64,000 bases of DNA from Chlamydoabsidia padenii (lineage: Eukaryota > Mucoromycota > Mucoromycetes > Mucorales > Cunninghamellaceae), in NCBI GenBank assembly GCA_025330725.1, contig JAIWND010000002.1, positions 1,612,001-1,676,000 on the forward strand, given 5' to 3'. The notes under the pieces are model-generated. The model made no database searches. It was not told the origin of the DNA and saw only the letters and a program-made list of their open reading frames with translations. A program made the position numbers and the translations under genes. How positions within the stretch are numbered: position 1 is the stretch's first letter; every line of letters starts with the position of its first letter. This document shows positions 50,365 through 61,698 of the stretch, piece after piece.

Positions 50365-51684
50365 ATGAATAGACTCTTTTTACTGTATTCACTTTGTCTC
50401 TTGTCCTTTTACTCCTTGTTTGTAAGTATCTATAAAGTGGCTCTTGTTGAAATAAAGACGTGAATTACTAAAAGGACCTTGATGGACTGACTGACTCTAT
50501 ACTCTTTAATTTAGGTACACGGCTTTGACCTCAGGGTGGACAATGTAAAAGCCTCTCTACGAGACTTACCCTTCAAGGAAAACATCAACAATGCATACGA
50601 TTCGGCAATGGCATACAAGGATTATCTGCGCAATAAAGTGGAGGAGGTCACTATTAACGAACTGGAAATAACGGGTGGAAAACGTCTTGAAATACTATGC
50701 TCCATCGATGATTACTTTTACTACCTTATCCACTACTTACCAACACCTTTAAAGACATATATACTGGCTCACTTTGACGAACAATACCCTTTACACCATC
50801 GATATAGCTCCTTTGAAGAACGCAACGAACAATTCTACCTCACCATCAAGGCACTACCTCCCACTATCAAAAAAAAGGCTGTGGTTGCAAAAAAAGAACT
50901 ACAAAACTATCTCTCGACCAAGCCTGTCACCGAACTAAAAGGTATCATGGACGAATACAGTTCTTTATGGGACTCTTACATTAATGGGGATATCAAGGAA
51001 CAACTGGTGTTGACGAGAAAAGAAGTGTGTGACAGGCTAAGCACTCATCGACAATCATTACAAGAATACATTGATCAAGGTAAAATAGTCAAGAAACTCT
51101 TTGGTAACCCGGAACAGGAACAACATCATCCTCAAGAAATGATCCTTCAACATTGGATGGGTGACATGAAACGACTGGTGAATTTGACAATAATGCAACA
51201 AAAAGCTCTCAAGGAATGGAATCATAAGGTTGAAACAGGGTTCTTGGAGGCGGTGACTACCCTGGGACCTCTACGACGACTTGCCGAAGAAATGTATGAT
51301 GACGCAATGAACAAGACACTCGAATCACTGGTTGCACTGGAAAAAAAACAGGTGGAAGGTTTGGCGGGCTGGGTCAATATGTCTTTGGCTTCTTTGAATG
51401 AATTGGATGGTTATATTGCTTCTCTGCCTTTTAGTACAACACCGGACGCTGTGGATAAAGTGAAATCAAAGACCGACTTGATATTCACTCGATGTCACAA
51501 CTACTTGGATGATATGAAGATTGTTGGTGACTCTATGAAGGCTTTATCAACTATCCAAAAGGTGTGGTCAAGCGCGCAAAAGGAACTTGACTATTCTCGG
51601 TGGCAATGGAAATACTGGGTTGATCTATGGAACGAACAAGGTGTACAGGCTATAACTCACTTGTTTGATGATACAATTTACTAG
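50365..51684 (+). CDS. Secreted or ER-lumen helical protein, orphan
   Basis: Family not recognised. Exon 50365-50421 codes a signal peptide (MNRLFLLYSLCLLSFYSLF) and joins in phase to exon 50515-51684, giving 408 aa. The mature chain is almost entirely amphipathic helix, with repeated charged and aromatic positions (for example KASLRDLPFKENINNAYDSA and DKVKSKTDLIFTRCHNYLDD). It has very few cysteines, no membrane segment after the signal and no retention signal at its end (HLFDDTIY). The layout recalls apolipoprotein-like or perilipin-like lipid-binding helices, but that is only a resemblance. Codon use looks like its neighbours. Confidence 0.75.
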
Positions 51685-51802
51685 TTTTATAGCTTTATAG
51701 TTTTGTTATTAGTATTAATTAGTTGCAGCTGTGTTATCTATTGTATTTATGATGTTAATAAAGATACGATGGTGATGTTGCCTCATGTAATGCGCGCGTG
51801 TT

Positions 51803-51821
51803 GTCGGGATTCAAAAAGCGG
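51803..51821 (+). promoter_or_regulatory. Recurrent motif, sense to BIR gene
   Basis: GTCGGGATTCAAAAAGCGG, 145 bp before the BIR-protein ATG. Confidence 0.55.
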
Positions 51822-51947
51822 TGAATGAACAGGCACGAGCCAGAGAAAAATAAAACTGGCGTTCTTTGTTTGTCTCTTCTTTTCACAAATGATAAAACTC
51901 GTTTGTCTACTTTTTCCTTCTCTGAATCTCGACAATCTTGCACCGCT

Positions 51948-53840
51948 ATGAACGTTGGTGCGAATCGGCTGGACACGTTTTTAAACTATCAACCTCTCTG
52001 GCCATACATCAATAATACAAATTACCACTCACCTGAAGAAGTAAAGCACGATCCATAGACTGCGATTAAATGCACATCTCGTCGACTAATAAACACTTTT
52101 ATATTCTTTTTACTTTTATAATAGTTTGTCAATGCCGGTTTTTATAATGTGTCAACGAAACGAATGATCGACAAGGTCCAATGCTACTTGTGTGATATAA
52201 CTCTTGCCGACTGGAAACAGGAACAATCTCCTTTGGATCGGCACACCCTCACTTCAACCCAGTGTCCCTTGGTCATTCTCAACTTTTTCGATAATTCAAT
52301 GACTAGCCTGGATAATGATGCCTACCCGGAATCTGAACACATGCTCAAGGCACGACTAAAGACTTTTACGAAGAATACGACATGGCCTCCTTTGGACATT
52401 ACCAGTAACACGCAACGGCGGCGGACCACACGATCCTCTTCAAGGCAGAAAGTAATTCCTTCCGCTGAAAAGGTAAGACAACTTTAAAATAACCGTACAC
52501 ATAGACACTTTTCCTCCTTTCTCCTCTTCTTCTTAATCTCCTTCTCATCACTCCCTTTGCCCTTGTTAAGGGACACTTTATCTTATTTTATTTAGATGGC
52601 AGAAGCTGGCTTTATTTTTACACCTACTTTGGATTGCCCAGATCGTGTCAAATGTCCTTATTGTCAATATCATCTTGGTGATCTGCAAAATACAATAAAC
52701 CCATGGTATGGTTTTGAATTCTATATATGAAGTTGGTATATATTACTAACTTGTATATTTGTTTTAGGTTACTACATGAACAATCCAATCCCAGCTGTCT
52801 GTTTGTTACACGCCGACGATCAAACATGCGACTGAAAAGTAGTCTTGTTTTACAGGTAACTGACAAAAAGAAAAAAGTGATCGATTCTTAATGTGTTTTA
52901 TGTAGAAACGTGGTCTGATTCCTGAAATCAGCTCAAGGTCATTATATACTGTGTCAACCCCTTCATTGTCAAAAAGGCGACGATCCGCTACGAATGCCTC
53001 TACCAAGACAACACCAAAAACACAAGATGGATCGGTAAACTCAACAGAAAAAGGCAACAGCTGTCATGGCGGTGGCAACGGTGGCAACCCTGTCAGTATA
53101 AAAGGTGGAGACAATATAAAACGATCAGCAATCAACGATACCATATGGGACATTGACAATGTGAATTGGGATTATGGAACTACTTTGGCAACCAAAAAAC
53201 AAAGACCTTCACTATCTAATCAAAAATCACTGATAACTTATTCCAAAAGGCAACGCAAGACGTCAACAAAGATTACTTCTCGGACCATACCATTATCACC
53301 TAAAATGGAATCAAATTTAACAGCAACCAAAACAGCAACACCCTCAGCGACCTCTCCACCGAAACAACAGATCGAAACAGCAGGACAACTATTGATAAGA
53401 CTACAAAAAATACCGGTAAGCTAACATGTAAAATAAAGGAGGGTAAAAGGGGAATGAAATGCGGGGTGAAGATGTACTGACTTGATTTGGCTTTATTGGA
53501 TCAGATCACACGCATCACTTTTAATGACAAGGGAAAAGGCAGAGCCATTGAAGAATCACCAGCAAGGGCAACTGCATCAAGAACGACGAAACGATTAGGC
53601 AGGGACTCACTTCGATTATCGACCAAGAAAAGACCTTCTTCATCTTCTTCTTCACTGTCACCTTCATCGTCATCTTCCTCAACATCGCATGCAGCATATT
53701 ATATTAACAGTAAATCCAACTACTTGGCGCAATGCAACTATCCTCCAACAAAAGTTAATTTTTCGCCTTCCTCCTCCTCCTCCTCCTCCTCACTACATGG
53801 TCACGGTAACCATGCACTGGATCTGACGATATCTCTATAG
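51948..53840 (+). CDS. Double-BIR protein, Bir1/survivin family
   Basis: Probable chromosomal passenger complex subunit acting with Aurora kinase and INCENP at centromeres. Exons 51948-52040, 52125-52472, 52596-52705, 52768-52855, 52906-53415 and 53505-53840 give 494 aa. BIR1 spans about residues 5-80 (RLDTFLNYQPLWP, FVNAGFYNV, CYLCDITLADWKQEQSPLDRH, C). BIR2 uses the exon join MAEAGFIFTP, CPYCQYHLGDLQ, NPWLLHEQSNPSC, so the zinc ligands C-C-H-C are present in both. The rest is a basic, Ser/Thr-rich tail as in fission-yeast Bir1. The stop at 53838 may not be the true end: coding-looking sequence follows to about 54169 (see findings). Confidence 0.88.
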
Positions 53841-54863
53841 GATTATCACTACTTGGCGGCAACTTAACATCATCGTCATCATCCAACCATCAATATCAAC
53901 ATCACTATAAATAACTTATCTAGGGAGGTGTCTATGGCAAAAGATGAACGAACAAACAAACAATTGGCAACGATATCTCAACACAAACGACCAAAACTGG
54001 ATAATTACAATAAACGAAAAAGAGGCCAAAGCGGACTGGCCCTTAAACAATAACTTACACAAAGTAGGACAATTCTCAAGGAACCAACAACTCGACCAAT
54101 AACTTATGAAGGCTATATTTACTTGGATCACATTGCCTTGTACAAGATTACACAAGAAAACTGGTAATTAGTGATAGTTAGTAGTCTATTATATACATAT
54201 CTCCTCTTTTTTTTTTTTTTTTTTAATACACCAAATAAACAATAAAGTCATCCGTTTTTTTTTTTTTATATTATTATTATCATTAATATTATTATCACTA
54301 TAGAATGAATAGCTATTCAATAGAATGATGGAATTATGATTCTCACGAAGAATGATGATGTGTTGTAGTTGGGGAAGAGGGGGGGGAATTGAGGTCTAAA
54401 AGGTCCGTTCCCAATATAAACATGACCAACTGATGATTCGTGGTGCTTATCTTAAAAGGGGCGGGGGATTGACCCTGCAATTTAAACTTGGCTCTTCTTT
54501 TTTTATTCTTGTCGTTCTCCTAGCATCTGCTTCAAGGACGATCGATGATGGTGATAATAGGAGAGAATTAAAGGTCGGGTGGCGGGGTTTAAAAGTAAAG
54601 ACAAAACTTTTTTTGAAAAAAGGAATGACCCATTTCCCCCCTTTCTTTTCTTTCCATTTCTTTTTTTCCCACTCTTTTTGTTATTTGTTTTTTTTAATCA
54701 CCTTTATACTCTATTATTGTATACTCTCTTACTTATTCACTACTTTACAACTAAAAACAAACACAAGGTAAATTGACTTGGTGTATAGTGGTGTCATTGA
54801 TAAAGGATTCCATCCTCATCTCAACCACACTTTTTATTAATTGATATAGGTACAACCACCCCA
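53841..54863. other. BIR gene 3' region and promoter of the next gene
   Basis: 53841-54169 looks coding in places. After that come T-runs (54209-54224), a GGCGGGGGATTGACCC variant (54459) and a good motif at 54581. A probable 5' UTR intron with GT-AG ends lies at 54768-54849, upstream of the ATG at 54864. Confidence 0.45.
54581..54595 (+). promoter_or_regulatory. Recurrent motif, sense to low-complexity gene
   Basis: GGCGGGGTTTAAAAG, 283 bp before the ATG; about 200 bp once the 5' UTR intron is removed. Confidence 0.5.
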
Positions 54864-56813
54864 ATGGCAAGTAATATGTCAAGACGCTACTCAACAATGG
54901 AACTCTCTGCACCAACCTATCAAAAGGACATGACGAATGATGTACGTTTGAAATTGGCCAAAGTCAGAGCAAGAAGTCGGTCTTTTTGCGCTCCTTCTTC
55001 ACCTCCTTCTGCTACTCCTGTTGAACTGAAAACGAAAAAATCAAGCCAATTGCCTCGCTCCTCTGTCACTCAACTCACCACATCTGCAAAAGCCAAATTA
55101 CGATCACCACAATCAAATGGGCGCAACATAACATCAACTACCAATGCTCCTGAACCCAATAATAGGCGCCATCATACGACTTGTGGCAACAAACAAACTG
55201 CAGCTCCAGCAACAGTGTCCATCTCAACAAAACCAACCTCTTCTCAACGTCACCTTCAACGTACTAAAAGCACTAGATCAACAACAAAGAAATTGACTGA
55301 CAGTAATAGCAATACCATTAACAGCTACTATAATGACGACGACGATACCATGATCAAATTCTTTGAAAGCGACAGTGACGAGGACGACCTCTTTTTGCGC
55401 AACACTAAAACAAAATCATCAGCAAAAACAACAACAGATCATCAATCCACTCGGCGACAAAGGCGTACAACAATGCCACCAAGGTTGGATGTGTCCACTC
55501 GAAGATTATCAACCTCCTATCCCCCTGAAAGATCTGCCTCGCCTGTGATGGATAAAGGCGACAACGGCGATGATGACAATGCCGACAAGAATCTTAACCA
55601 ATCAATGTGGTCGGAACTACAAGAACTCAAGTCCAGATTGGCCAAACTCGAAGTACAAGCATCACCAACAGTAACAGCAACAACAACGACAGTAACAACA
55701 AATGACAATATCAAAAAATCATCCATTTGCTCACCACCAATAACAAGGCCATCATCCATTGCCTCTGTATTGTTATCTCCACATTCTTCTTTGGTCGACT
55801 CTGCTTGCTCTATCTCCAACAATGAGATGCCATCTCATTCTCAAAAAATGTTACAAGATACTGTTACTCGTTTGCAACAGCACTTACGACAGGATGATCA
55901 TAACAATAACAATAACACATTCATGAATACCTTGGCTGACTTGGTGGCGGAAACGATCAACATTAATCAATCATTGGCTCATCTTCAATCTCAGCAACAA
56001 CAACAACAACTCGGCTCTGGTCACTCGAACAACCATCTTACCAACTTGCAGAAGAGCAGTGAACGTCAAATCAATTTATTGACGGATGCATTGCAACTAA
56101 TTGATAATCGCCGACAACAGCAAACAGTTATGGATCACCCTGCTTCTCCACCACTATCGCAATCAGCTATGGATAACAGGGTCGACATCATTTCACCAAA
56201 ACCACAAAAGTCTCTTCGAATCTCATCACAACAACAGCGACAATCTACTCATTCACGTGCTTACACCTCCTATTACGAAGACACAATGAACATCTTAAGT
56301 CCAAACTATACTGACGATGCATCCTCACAACATTCCAACATACTTACGACATCCTTTAATACCAAGAATCGACAACAACAACATCGACGATCCATTGCTT
56401 CAGTGGCCACCGCACCCGTCATCTTACCACACTACAATAAATACCTGGATCAGGAAATTACCCCAACAAGACAGTATTACCAGCAACAACAACAGACGGT
56501 TTCATCAAGACCTGTCAGCGGTATTTTACATCATAATCAACCATCTTCATCATATCAACAGCAACAGCAACAACAAGAACGGTATTATTCTTCTACAGTG
56601 GAACGACAGCCATCAAAACCATCATCACAATCGGCATTCCAACCCATGACACCTCGTGTCCATCGGCTTCTCTCCATGTATGAAGCAGCTTCCAAACCAA
56701 CAACTTTGCTCATGACAAACGCCACAACGTCGCCACCCATGTCACCACCCTCAGTACAACAACAGTATCATCAAGAACAGGTGCCTTATATTGACTATCG
56801 AACTCGATCCTAA
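54864..56813 (+). CDS. Gln/Ser/Thr-rich protein with short coiled coil, orphan
   Basis: One long exon of 649 aa; family not recognised. The N-terminus has a basic, Ser-rich part (KLAKVRARSRSFCAPSSPP). A DDDD acidic patch near residues 155-175 follows. A heptad-like segment, MWSELQELKSRLAKLEVQ, lies near residue 250, and a second helical part (LADLVAETININQSLAHLQ) near 355. The remainder is Gln and Asn repeats. Such composition is common in fungal cytoskeleton or cell-polarity scaffolds, but no domain supports that. No signal peptide or membrane helix. Because the ORF is long and uninterrupted and has a promoter motif and 5' UTR intron, the gene is probably real. Confidence 0.7.
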   Translation: MASNMSRRYSTMELSAPTYQKDMTNDVRLKLAKVRARSRSFCAPSSPPSATPVELKTKKSSQLPRSSVTQLTTSAKAKLRSPQSNGRNITSTTNAPEPNNRRHHTTCGNKQTAAPATVSISTKPTSSQRHLQRTKSTRSTTKKLTDSNSNTINSYYNDDDDTMIKFFESDSDEDDLFLRNTKTKSSAKTTTDHQSTRRQRRTTMPPRLDVSTRRLSTSYPPERSASPVMDKGDNGDDDNADKNLNQSMWSELQELKSRLAKLEVQASPTVTATTTTVTTNDNIKKSSICSPPITRPSSIASVLLSPHSSLVDSACSISNNEMPSHSQKMLQDTVTRLQQHLRQDDHNNNNNTFMNTLADLVAETININQSLAHLQSQQQQQQLGSGHSNNHLTNLQKSSERQINLLTDALQLIDNRRQQQTVMDHPASPPLSQSAMDNRVDIISPKPQKSLRISSQQQRQSTHSRAYTSYYEDTMNILSPNYTDDASSQHSNILTTSFNTKNRQQQHRRSIASVATAPVILPHYNKYLDQEITPTRQYYQQQQQTVSSRPVSGILHHNQPSSSYQQQQQQQERYYSSTVERQPSKPSSQSAFQPMTPRVHRLLSMYEAASKPTTLLMTNATTSPPMSPPSVQQQYHQEQVPYIDYRTRS

Positions 56814-58013
56814 ATGGTGCCGGTCTGGGCTTTTTTTTTTTTTTTTTTGTTGTAGTTTAGTCATGTTAGTTGTCTAGTTATTTTTATCTTTGGTTATGTT
56901 TATTATGGGTAGAAGACAAAATAGGGGGGTGTTGTACATTTGTTGGAACTGTTATTATTATTTTTTATCTTCATATACCCCCATTCCTTCTATTCCGTCT
57001 TGTTTATATTCTTCTCTTCTTTTTAGTATTACTTAACATTGCATTACTCTCATACATTGATCTTATTAAATAAAACCAATATTATATACATATATACATA
57101 TAATTAGTCTTTTAGGGGGTAGGTGCACGGCCAGTAGGTATTTGGAAAAGGGAGAATTCTACTTTATTGCAAAGATGCTTAGGTTAGGGATCAAGCAACG
57201 AACGAGTGGGTTGTGAATAAACTAGAATCAACAAATATGAATAAGGGAATAAGGGGATAGGATAACGCATTACTATAATTGGCTGATCCCTGTTTCTTTG
57301 TTGTTTTATTTACTCCCTCACAGTAACTAACATCATTGATCACCTCGCCTATCATGGTAAGGGATATTGATTGTTTATGTGGGCGCCTTGGTCAAATGAT
57401 GAATCTTCCCCACTTTAGAACATACTTTTTCCTTGAACATGGATATCCCACCACACCCCGAAAAATTCAGAGGCCTCATAGGCTCCTTAAAATGTTGAGC
57501 ATGGAGCCTATGGGGCTAATTTAACTTCCTCACAATCCTCACTTTCCTCACTTTCCTCACAAAAGGACTTTCAAATATAAACCGCCGCTGCAAAGCCTGT
57601 CGGGATGTCAATTTACGTGATTTTTGGAAAGGTGTGTAAAACGCACCGTTGTAGTTTCACTCTCTCTATTCTGCTAAAAAAAAACTTTCTCTTTTCGGCT
57701 CTCTGTTTCCACATTTATGCAAAATGCTAATCTTGGTTCTTTTTTTTTCCTGTTCTTTTCGCTACGTACTTTGGTTTCTGCTTGTTGTACCTGAGTTTGT
57801 AAAAGCCCGCCCCCTTTTCTCCGCGCTTTACCTCCCTCTTCCCCCTTTGCCATTATTTTATTTGCTCAAGGACGGAAAGAGCTGGTACTGAAGATGACTT
57901 TGATAAAGAAAAGACAAAAAAGAAGTGGTTGGTCGCCTCGATATAATGATTCTGTTACTCCCCTTCTTGTAATGCTACCTACATGGTTTGTGTTTGAAAA
58001 AAGGACATAATGC
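56814..58013. other. Non-coding spacer
   Basis: 3' flank with AATAAAACC-like signal near 57070, a CCTCACTTT mini-repeat at 57524-57560 and a motif at 57599. No gene is supported. Confidence 0.4.
57599..57617 (+). promoter_or_regulatory. Recurrent motif copy
   Basis: GTCGGGATGTCAATTTACG. No gene model starts downstream within 1 kb. Confidence 0.4.
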
Positions 58014-58026
58014 ATTTAAATCCCGC
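58014..58026 (-). promoter_or_regulatory. Recurrent motif copy
   Basis: ATTTAAATCCCGC on the plus strand, with ATGCAT overlapping its left end; next to the repeat array that follows. Confidence 0.4.
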
Positions 58027-58091
58027 AAAATAGGTTCAACCCCCGCCTGGATATCGGCTTTGAGAGGAACCGCTTTGAAAGAACGAACTTA

Positions 58092-58780
58092 TTGCAAACC
58101 CCGCTTACTCTCGCTTGAAATCTTAAGAGAGTTCTACTGCCTTGATGAACTAGCGATGCTAATGACTAAAGTGACCATGTGCATTCCTTAACCTCTTTCC
58201 AACGAACTTTACATAATGGCCAATATACCAAGTACCTTGTATGGAGCAGTATAGCCTCAAGATCGTTTTAATCTGACTTTAGCAAAAAAAAAAAAGTTGC
58301 AGAATGAAAAAAATTGACAGACAAGATAAAACTTATTTCAAAACCCGCTTACTCTCGCCTGGAATCTAAAGAGAGCTCTACCAGCTTAATGAACAAGCGA
58401 TGCTAATGACAAAAGTGACCATGAGCATTCATTAGCCTATTTCCAACAATGTTTACATAATGGCCATTGTACCAAGTTCCTTGTATGGAGCAGTATAGCC
58501 TCAAGATCGTTTTAACCTGACTTTAGCAAAAAAAAAAAAAGTTGCAGAATGAAAAAAATTGACACACAAGACAAAATTCATTTCAAAACCCGCTTACTCT
58601 CGCCTGGAATCTTAAGAGAGCTCTACTGCCTTAATGGACAAGTGATGCTAATGACAAAAGTGACCATGTGCATTACTTAGCCTACTTCCAACAAACTTTA
58701 CATAATGGTTATTGTACCAAGTCCCTTGTATGAAGCAATATATCCTCAAGATCGTTTTAACTTGATTTTGGTAAAAATAA
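58092..58780 (+). repeat. Three tandem copies of repeat family A (about 245-bp period)
   Basis: Units begin with TTTCAAAACCCGCTTACTCTC-like motifs at 58092, 58336 and 58581. Cores (GATGCTAATGACAAAAGTGA type) lie at 58155, 58399 and 58644, each about 51 bp after the motif. Units run on through CATAATGG, CCTCAAGATCGTTTTAA and an A-tract. They are roughly 85-90 % alike by eye and differ from the 6.7-7.2 kb copies outside the core. Confidence 0.8.
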
Positions 58781-59599
58781 AAATAAAAAGGATGTAGAAC
58801 GAGATTGTGTTTTGAGTCGATTCAACGGTACTCATTTTCAAGCCTGGCTGGGGTTCATATTAAGTGATTTCTGGGAGAAGGGAAAGGCTCGTGTGCGTTT
58901 TCTAAATGTCAATCACCGACTTTTTCTTGGTGCGTTTGGAGGGAGAAAGGAAACAAGAAAGAGAGCGGGAGTGGATCGGGGTGTGAAATAAGGGGCGCGA
59001 AAGAAAATTCATGCACACAACCACAGCAAGTATAAAACACAGGCAGCTGAGGGGAAAACATGTAGTAGGGACAGTAGAAGACATACAGCAAACAAAATAG
59101 AAAAGAGAATCCGACCAAAGAAGAAGAAGAAGAAAAGTATATCACTATTCCCAACACATGGAAAGAGCCTGAAATGAAAAGAGAGAGCAGATATGGATGT
59201 AAATTGTATACAAAACGAGAGATAAAAGGTGAGCACACAAACAGAATAAAAGGTAGAATACATGAGATAAAGAATAAAACAAAAAAAAAGCAGTAGTGGA
59301 TATGAGACAAGTTAGCAAAGGCCATACAAAGGGTTTGCACCTCGAATAAGCGGCGAATGAAATATCAGTTGGTATTATGCGGGAAGTATGTGGTTTACTT
59401 TTCTTTTTCACTTACTGCTGGCCGAAGCCCCGTGCCTTCCCTCTCAAAGGAGGGGCGCCAGTTATATGATGTGAAAAAGAAAAAATCAGATGATTAAAAC
59501 CCATGTATTGTCAAATTATAACAATCTTATACAGGATATTGGCCATCAGAGTTCGCATTAATGAAATGACGAAAAATTAAAATTACTTGGAGTCTTGGA
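58781..59599. other. Purine-rich non-coding stretch
   Basis: A-G-rich on the plus strand with several long but hydrophobic, low-complexity minus-strand frames that are typical artefacts of purine-rich DNA. No gene. Confidence 0.4.
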
Positions 59600-60290
59600 T
59601 ATCGGCGCTTGAATTTAAAAAGATTTAGCGGGGAAAAACAAAAAATTGCCTTCTCTTTCTCTCTCTTTACAATGACGATGAATTCTTCGACGACGATTCG
59701 GACCAACAATTAATGGCTCTTGTGGTGACAATCTCAAGAAAACGGTGAACGGAAACTCTCTCAAGAAATGGATGGATTGTCGATGGAATTTGTTCTCCTT
59801 GTGCCACACTTGTCAAGACGATCTCCAACTAACAGACGGTAAATATACACATATATACAGAAAGATGCTTTGACTAACACTATATTCTCTCTCTGTCTCT
59901 CTTTTTTTTTTTGGTAAAGGTCTTTACTTGAAGATAAAAAGGATATCGGAAGGTAATTGAACGGGCGTTGGCAAGGTAAGTTCCAGGTAGGTAATGGCAC
60001 TTGGATAATCTCAGTAGGGTGATGACGGCGTGCATCATCTTGAACAACATGACAGTCGAAGCACGCCGGAACCAGCTCCTCCAACAACGGTGACAACAAC
60101 AACATCGTCACCATCATCGTCACCACTACTATCGGCTGAACCAGTAACAACGATCTTAACACCAACACTATCAAATGTCATCATGCCTGTCCATTCCGAA
60201 ACATCTTTCGAACGATTCATGGGTATCTTTGGGTTCATCCGAAATGAAACGCTGCACAACCAACTGCAGGAATACGGCAATAGGAGGTAA
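59600..60290 (+). CDS. Possible small spliced gene, structure unresolved
   Basis: Two stretches look coding on the plus strand. One, about 59684-59840, reads INGSCGDNLKKTVNGNSLKKW, then CRWNLFSLCHTCQDDLQL, up to a GT donor. The other, 60012-60290, reads HHLEQHDSRSTPEPAPP, a Thr/Ser-rich stretch, and ends SFERFMGIFGFIRNETLHNQL. They could be exons of one protein, but I could not find a phase-consistent join or a clear start codon, and I do not recognise the family. A motif variant ATCGGCGCTTGAATTT sits at 59600. Confidence 0.3.
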
Positions 60291-60831
60291 CAGAAGTAGA
60301 TGAAGTATCATCGCATTTTAAAAATAAAATAAAAAGCTAACAGTATAATAGACAAATAGTAGTAGAATAGTCAAATAGTAGAATAGGCACGATTTTATTT
60401 ATATTCATTGATAATAAAATATCAGTAATAAACAATAATAATACTATTCTATTCAATATCGGAGGCGGGGTCGCTGTTAGTGGTATTGTTGTTTGAGTGG
60501 AGTGGGGGGTGATCCAGTGATAAGGAAAACGGGACACACATGGATTTTTTAAATCCCGCTCTTCCTTCATCAACCTCCACAGTATAATAAAATATGATTA
60601 ATGTAATCCAAGTTCCAGAAAAATAAATGTTTAATGAAACGGTTGGCAGAGGGGGGCGATCTATCAAAAAGAAAAAAAGAAAAAAGAAAAAGCACAAGAA
60701 CTGGGTGTGTTTCAACCGGAAGAGTTATCCGTTATAGTTGACGAATCCACATCCAGACCAATCAAAAATGATCGGAGTTCTAATTAAAGGATGTGAAATA
60801 TATAGTACATTTAGATTTTTTTAACATGAAA
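60291..60831. other. Spacer with recurrent motif at 60546
   Basis: TTTTTAAATCCCGCTC (60546-60562) is a good copy on the minus strand. The flanking DNA is AT-rich. No gene is supported. Confidence 0.4.
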
Positions 60832-60902
60832 GCCGAGATAGTATAGTGGCAGTACATTGCGTTGTGGCCGCACTGACCTGAGTTCGATTCTCAGTCTCGG
60901 CA
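60832..60902 (+). tRNA. tRNA-His (GTG anticodon)
   Basis: The acceptor arm GCCGAGA pairs with TCTCGGC. The D arm carries AGTGG, the anticodon loop is TTGTGGC (GTG, His), and the T arm is CTGAG-TTCGATT-CTCAG with an intact B box. A T-rich stretch (TTCTTTCTTTT) just downstream can end Pol III transcription. No intron. Confidence 0.93.
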
Positions 60903-61054
60903 TTCTTTCTTTTGAATTTTTTGATGGCGGAGTTTGGGATATGTAATGTCGTTTGAACTATAAGACGAGTATTCCTTTTTTATATCAGGTGAAGAATCAG
61001 GTTTTTATTAAAAGTAAAGTACACATATATATATACTATTCTATTATCGGAGTC

Positions 61055-61204
61055 TATGGCTGAATTGGTTATATCGAAGCATCTAGATGTTAAAAGATTT
61101 ATCGAGAGAGAAAGAAGAGAAAGAAGAGAAAGGAGAAAGAGACAAAAAGAAATTTCCAGATTGATATCTAATTTTCCAGAGAAAATCACTTTTTATCTCC
61201 GACA
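61055..61204 (+). other. tRNA-like fragment (A box and paired ends)
   Basis: ATCGGAG at 61055 can pair with CTCCGAC near 61197-61203 in six of seven positions. TGGCTGAATTGG just inside is a good Pol III A box. There is no B box, and the roughly 150-bp length and purine-rich middle exclude a normal tRNA. It may be a decayed tRNA interrupted by an insertion, or a SINE remnant. Confidence 0.3.
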
Positions 61205-61651
61205 GTAAAATAATCTGATACGGCTAAATCTGGTAGATGTTAGAGTATCTTGGCTTCAAAAAGTATTGTTACTGTTACGGCTATATATGTTATGTATATA
61301 GGTAACTAATGTGTTTTTGGTCTTTTTGTATGATTTTTATAGAGTGAGCACCAGAACTTTTATGGTGAAAGTTCAACCTTTTTGATAGAATAGAGTGAAA
61401 TAAAGAATCTACGACTAAATGTGTCGGATTTTAAATAATCAAGACTTATAGTCTGAAAAAAATATGAATATGCTCTATATAAATGATAGAGACTAAAAGA
61501 ATAAGACAGTATTTGGTTGGATCGAAGTCCTTTTATACTGCTTTTATTGAGTTAAATAATAAATAAGAGATAACTATCGAAAAAAATAAAATTGCGGGAA
61601 GAGGAGGGTATTTATACTAATAATTAAAACTGCGCATCCAACAATGAACAA

Positions 61652-61691
61652 GAGGTGCATATAACCTGAGGTGCATATAACCTGAGGTGCA
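61652..61691. repeat. 16-bp tandem repeat GAGGTGCATATAACCT
   Basis: Two full units and half of a third, next to the left edge of the damaged gypsy element. Confidence 0.85.
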
Positions 61692-61698
61692 GATATTA

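Larger units (their letters stand above)
60903..61698. other. AT-rich stretch between tRNA-His and the second gypsy element
   Basis: Holds the tRNA-like fragment below and a 16-bp tandem repeat. I could not confirm a flanking LTR for the damaged element. Confidence 0.4.

Noticed and set aside
58903..59411. Several long hydrophobic frames on the minus strand
   Set aside because: They arise from purine-rich plus-strand DNA, overlap each other in all three frames and look like no membrane protein family.
61238..61644. Candidate LTR with TGTTAG...CCAACA ends beside the damaged gypsy element
   Set aside because: No matching target duplication, no purine tract or primer site at the right edge, and no second copy in the window to compare.
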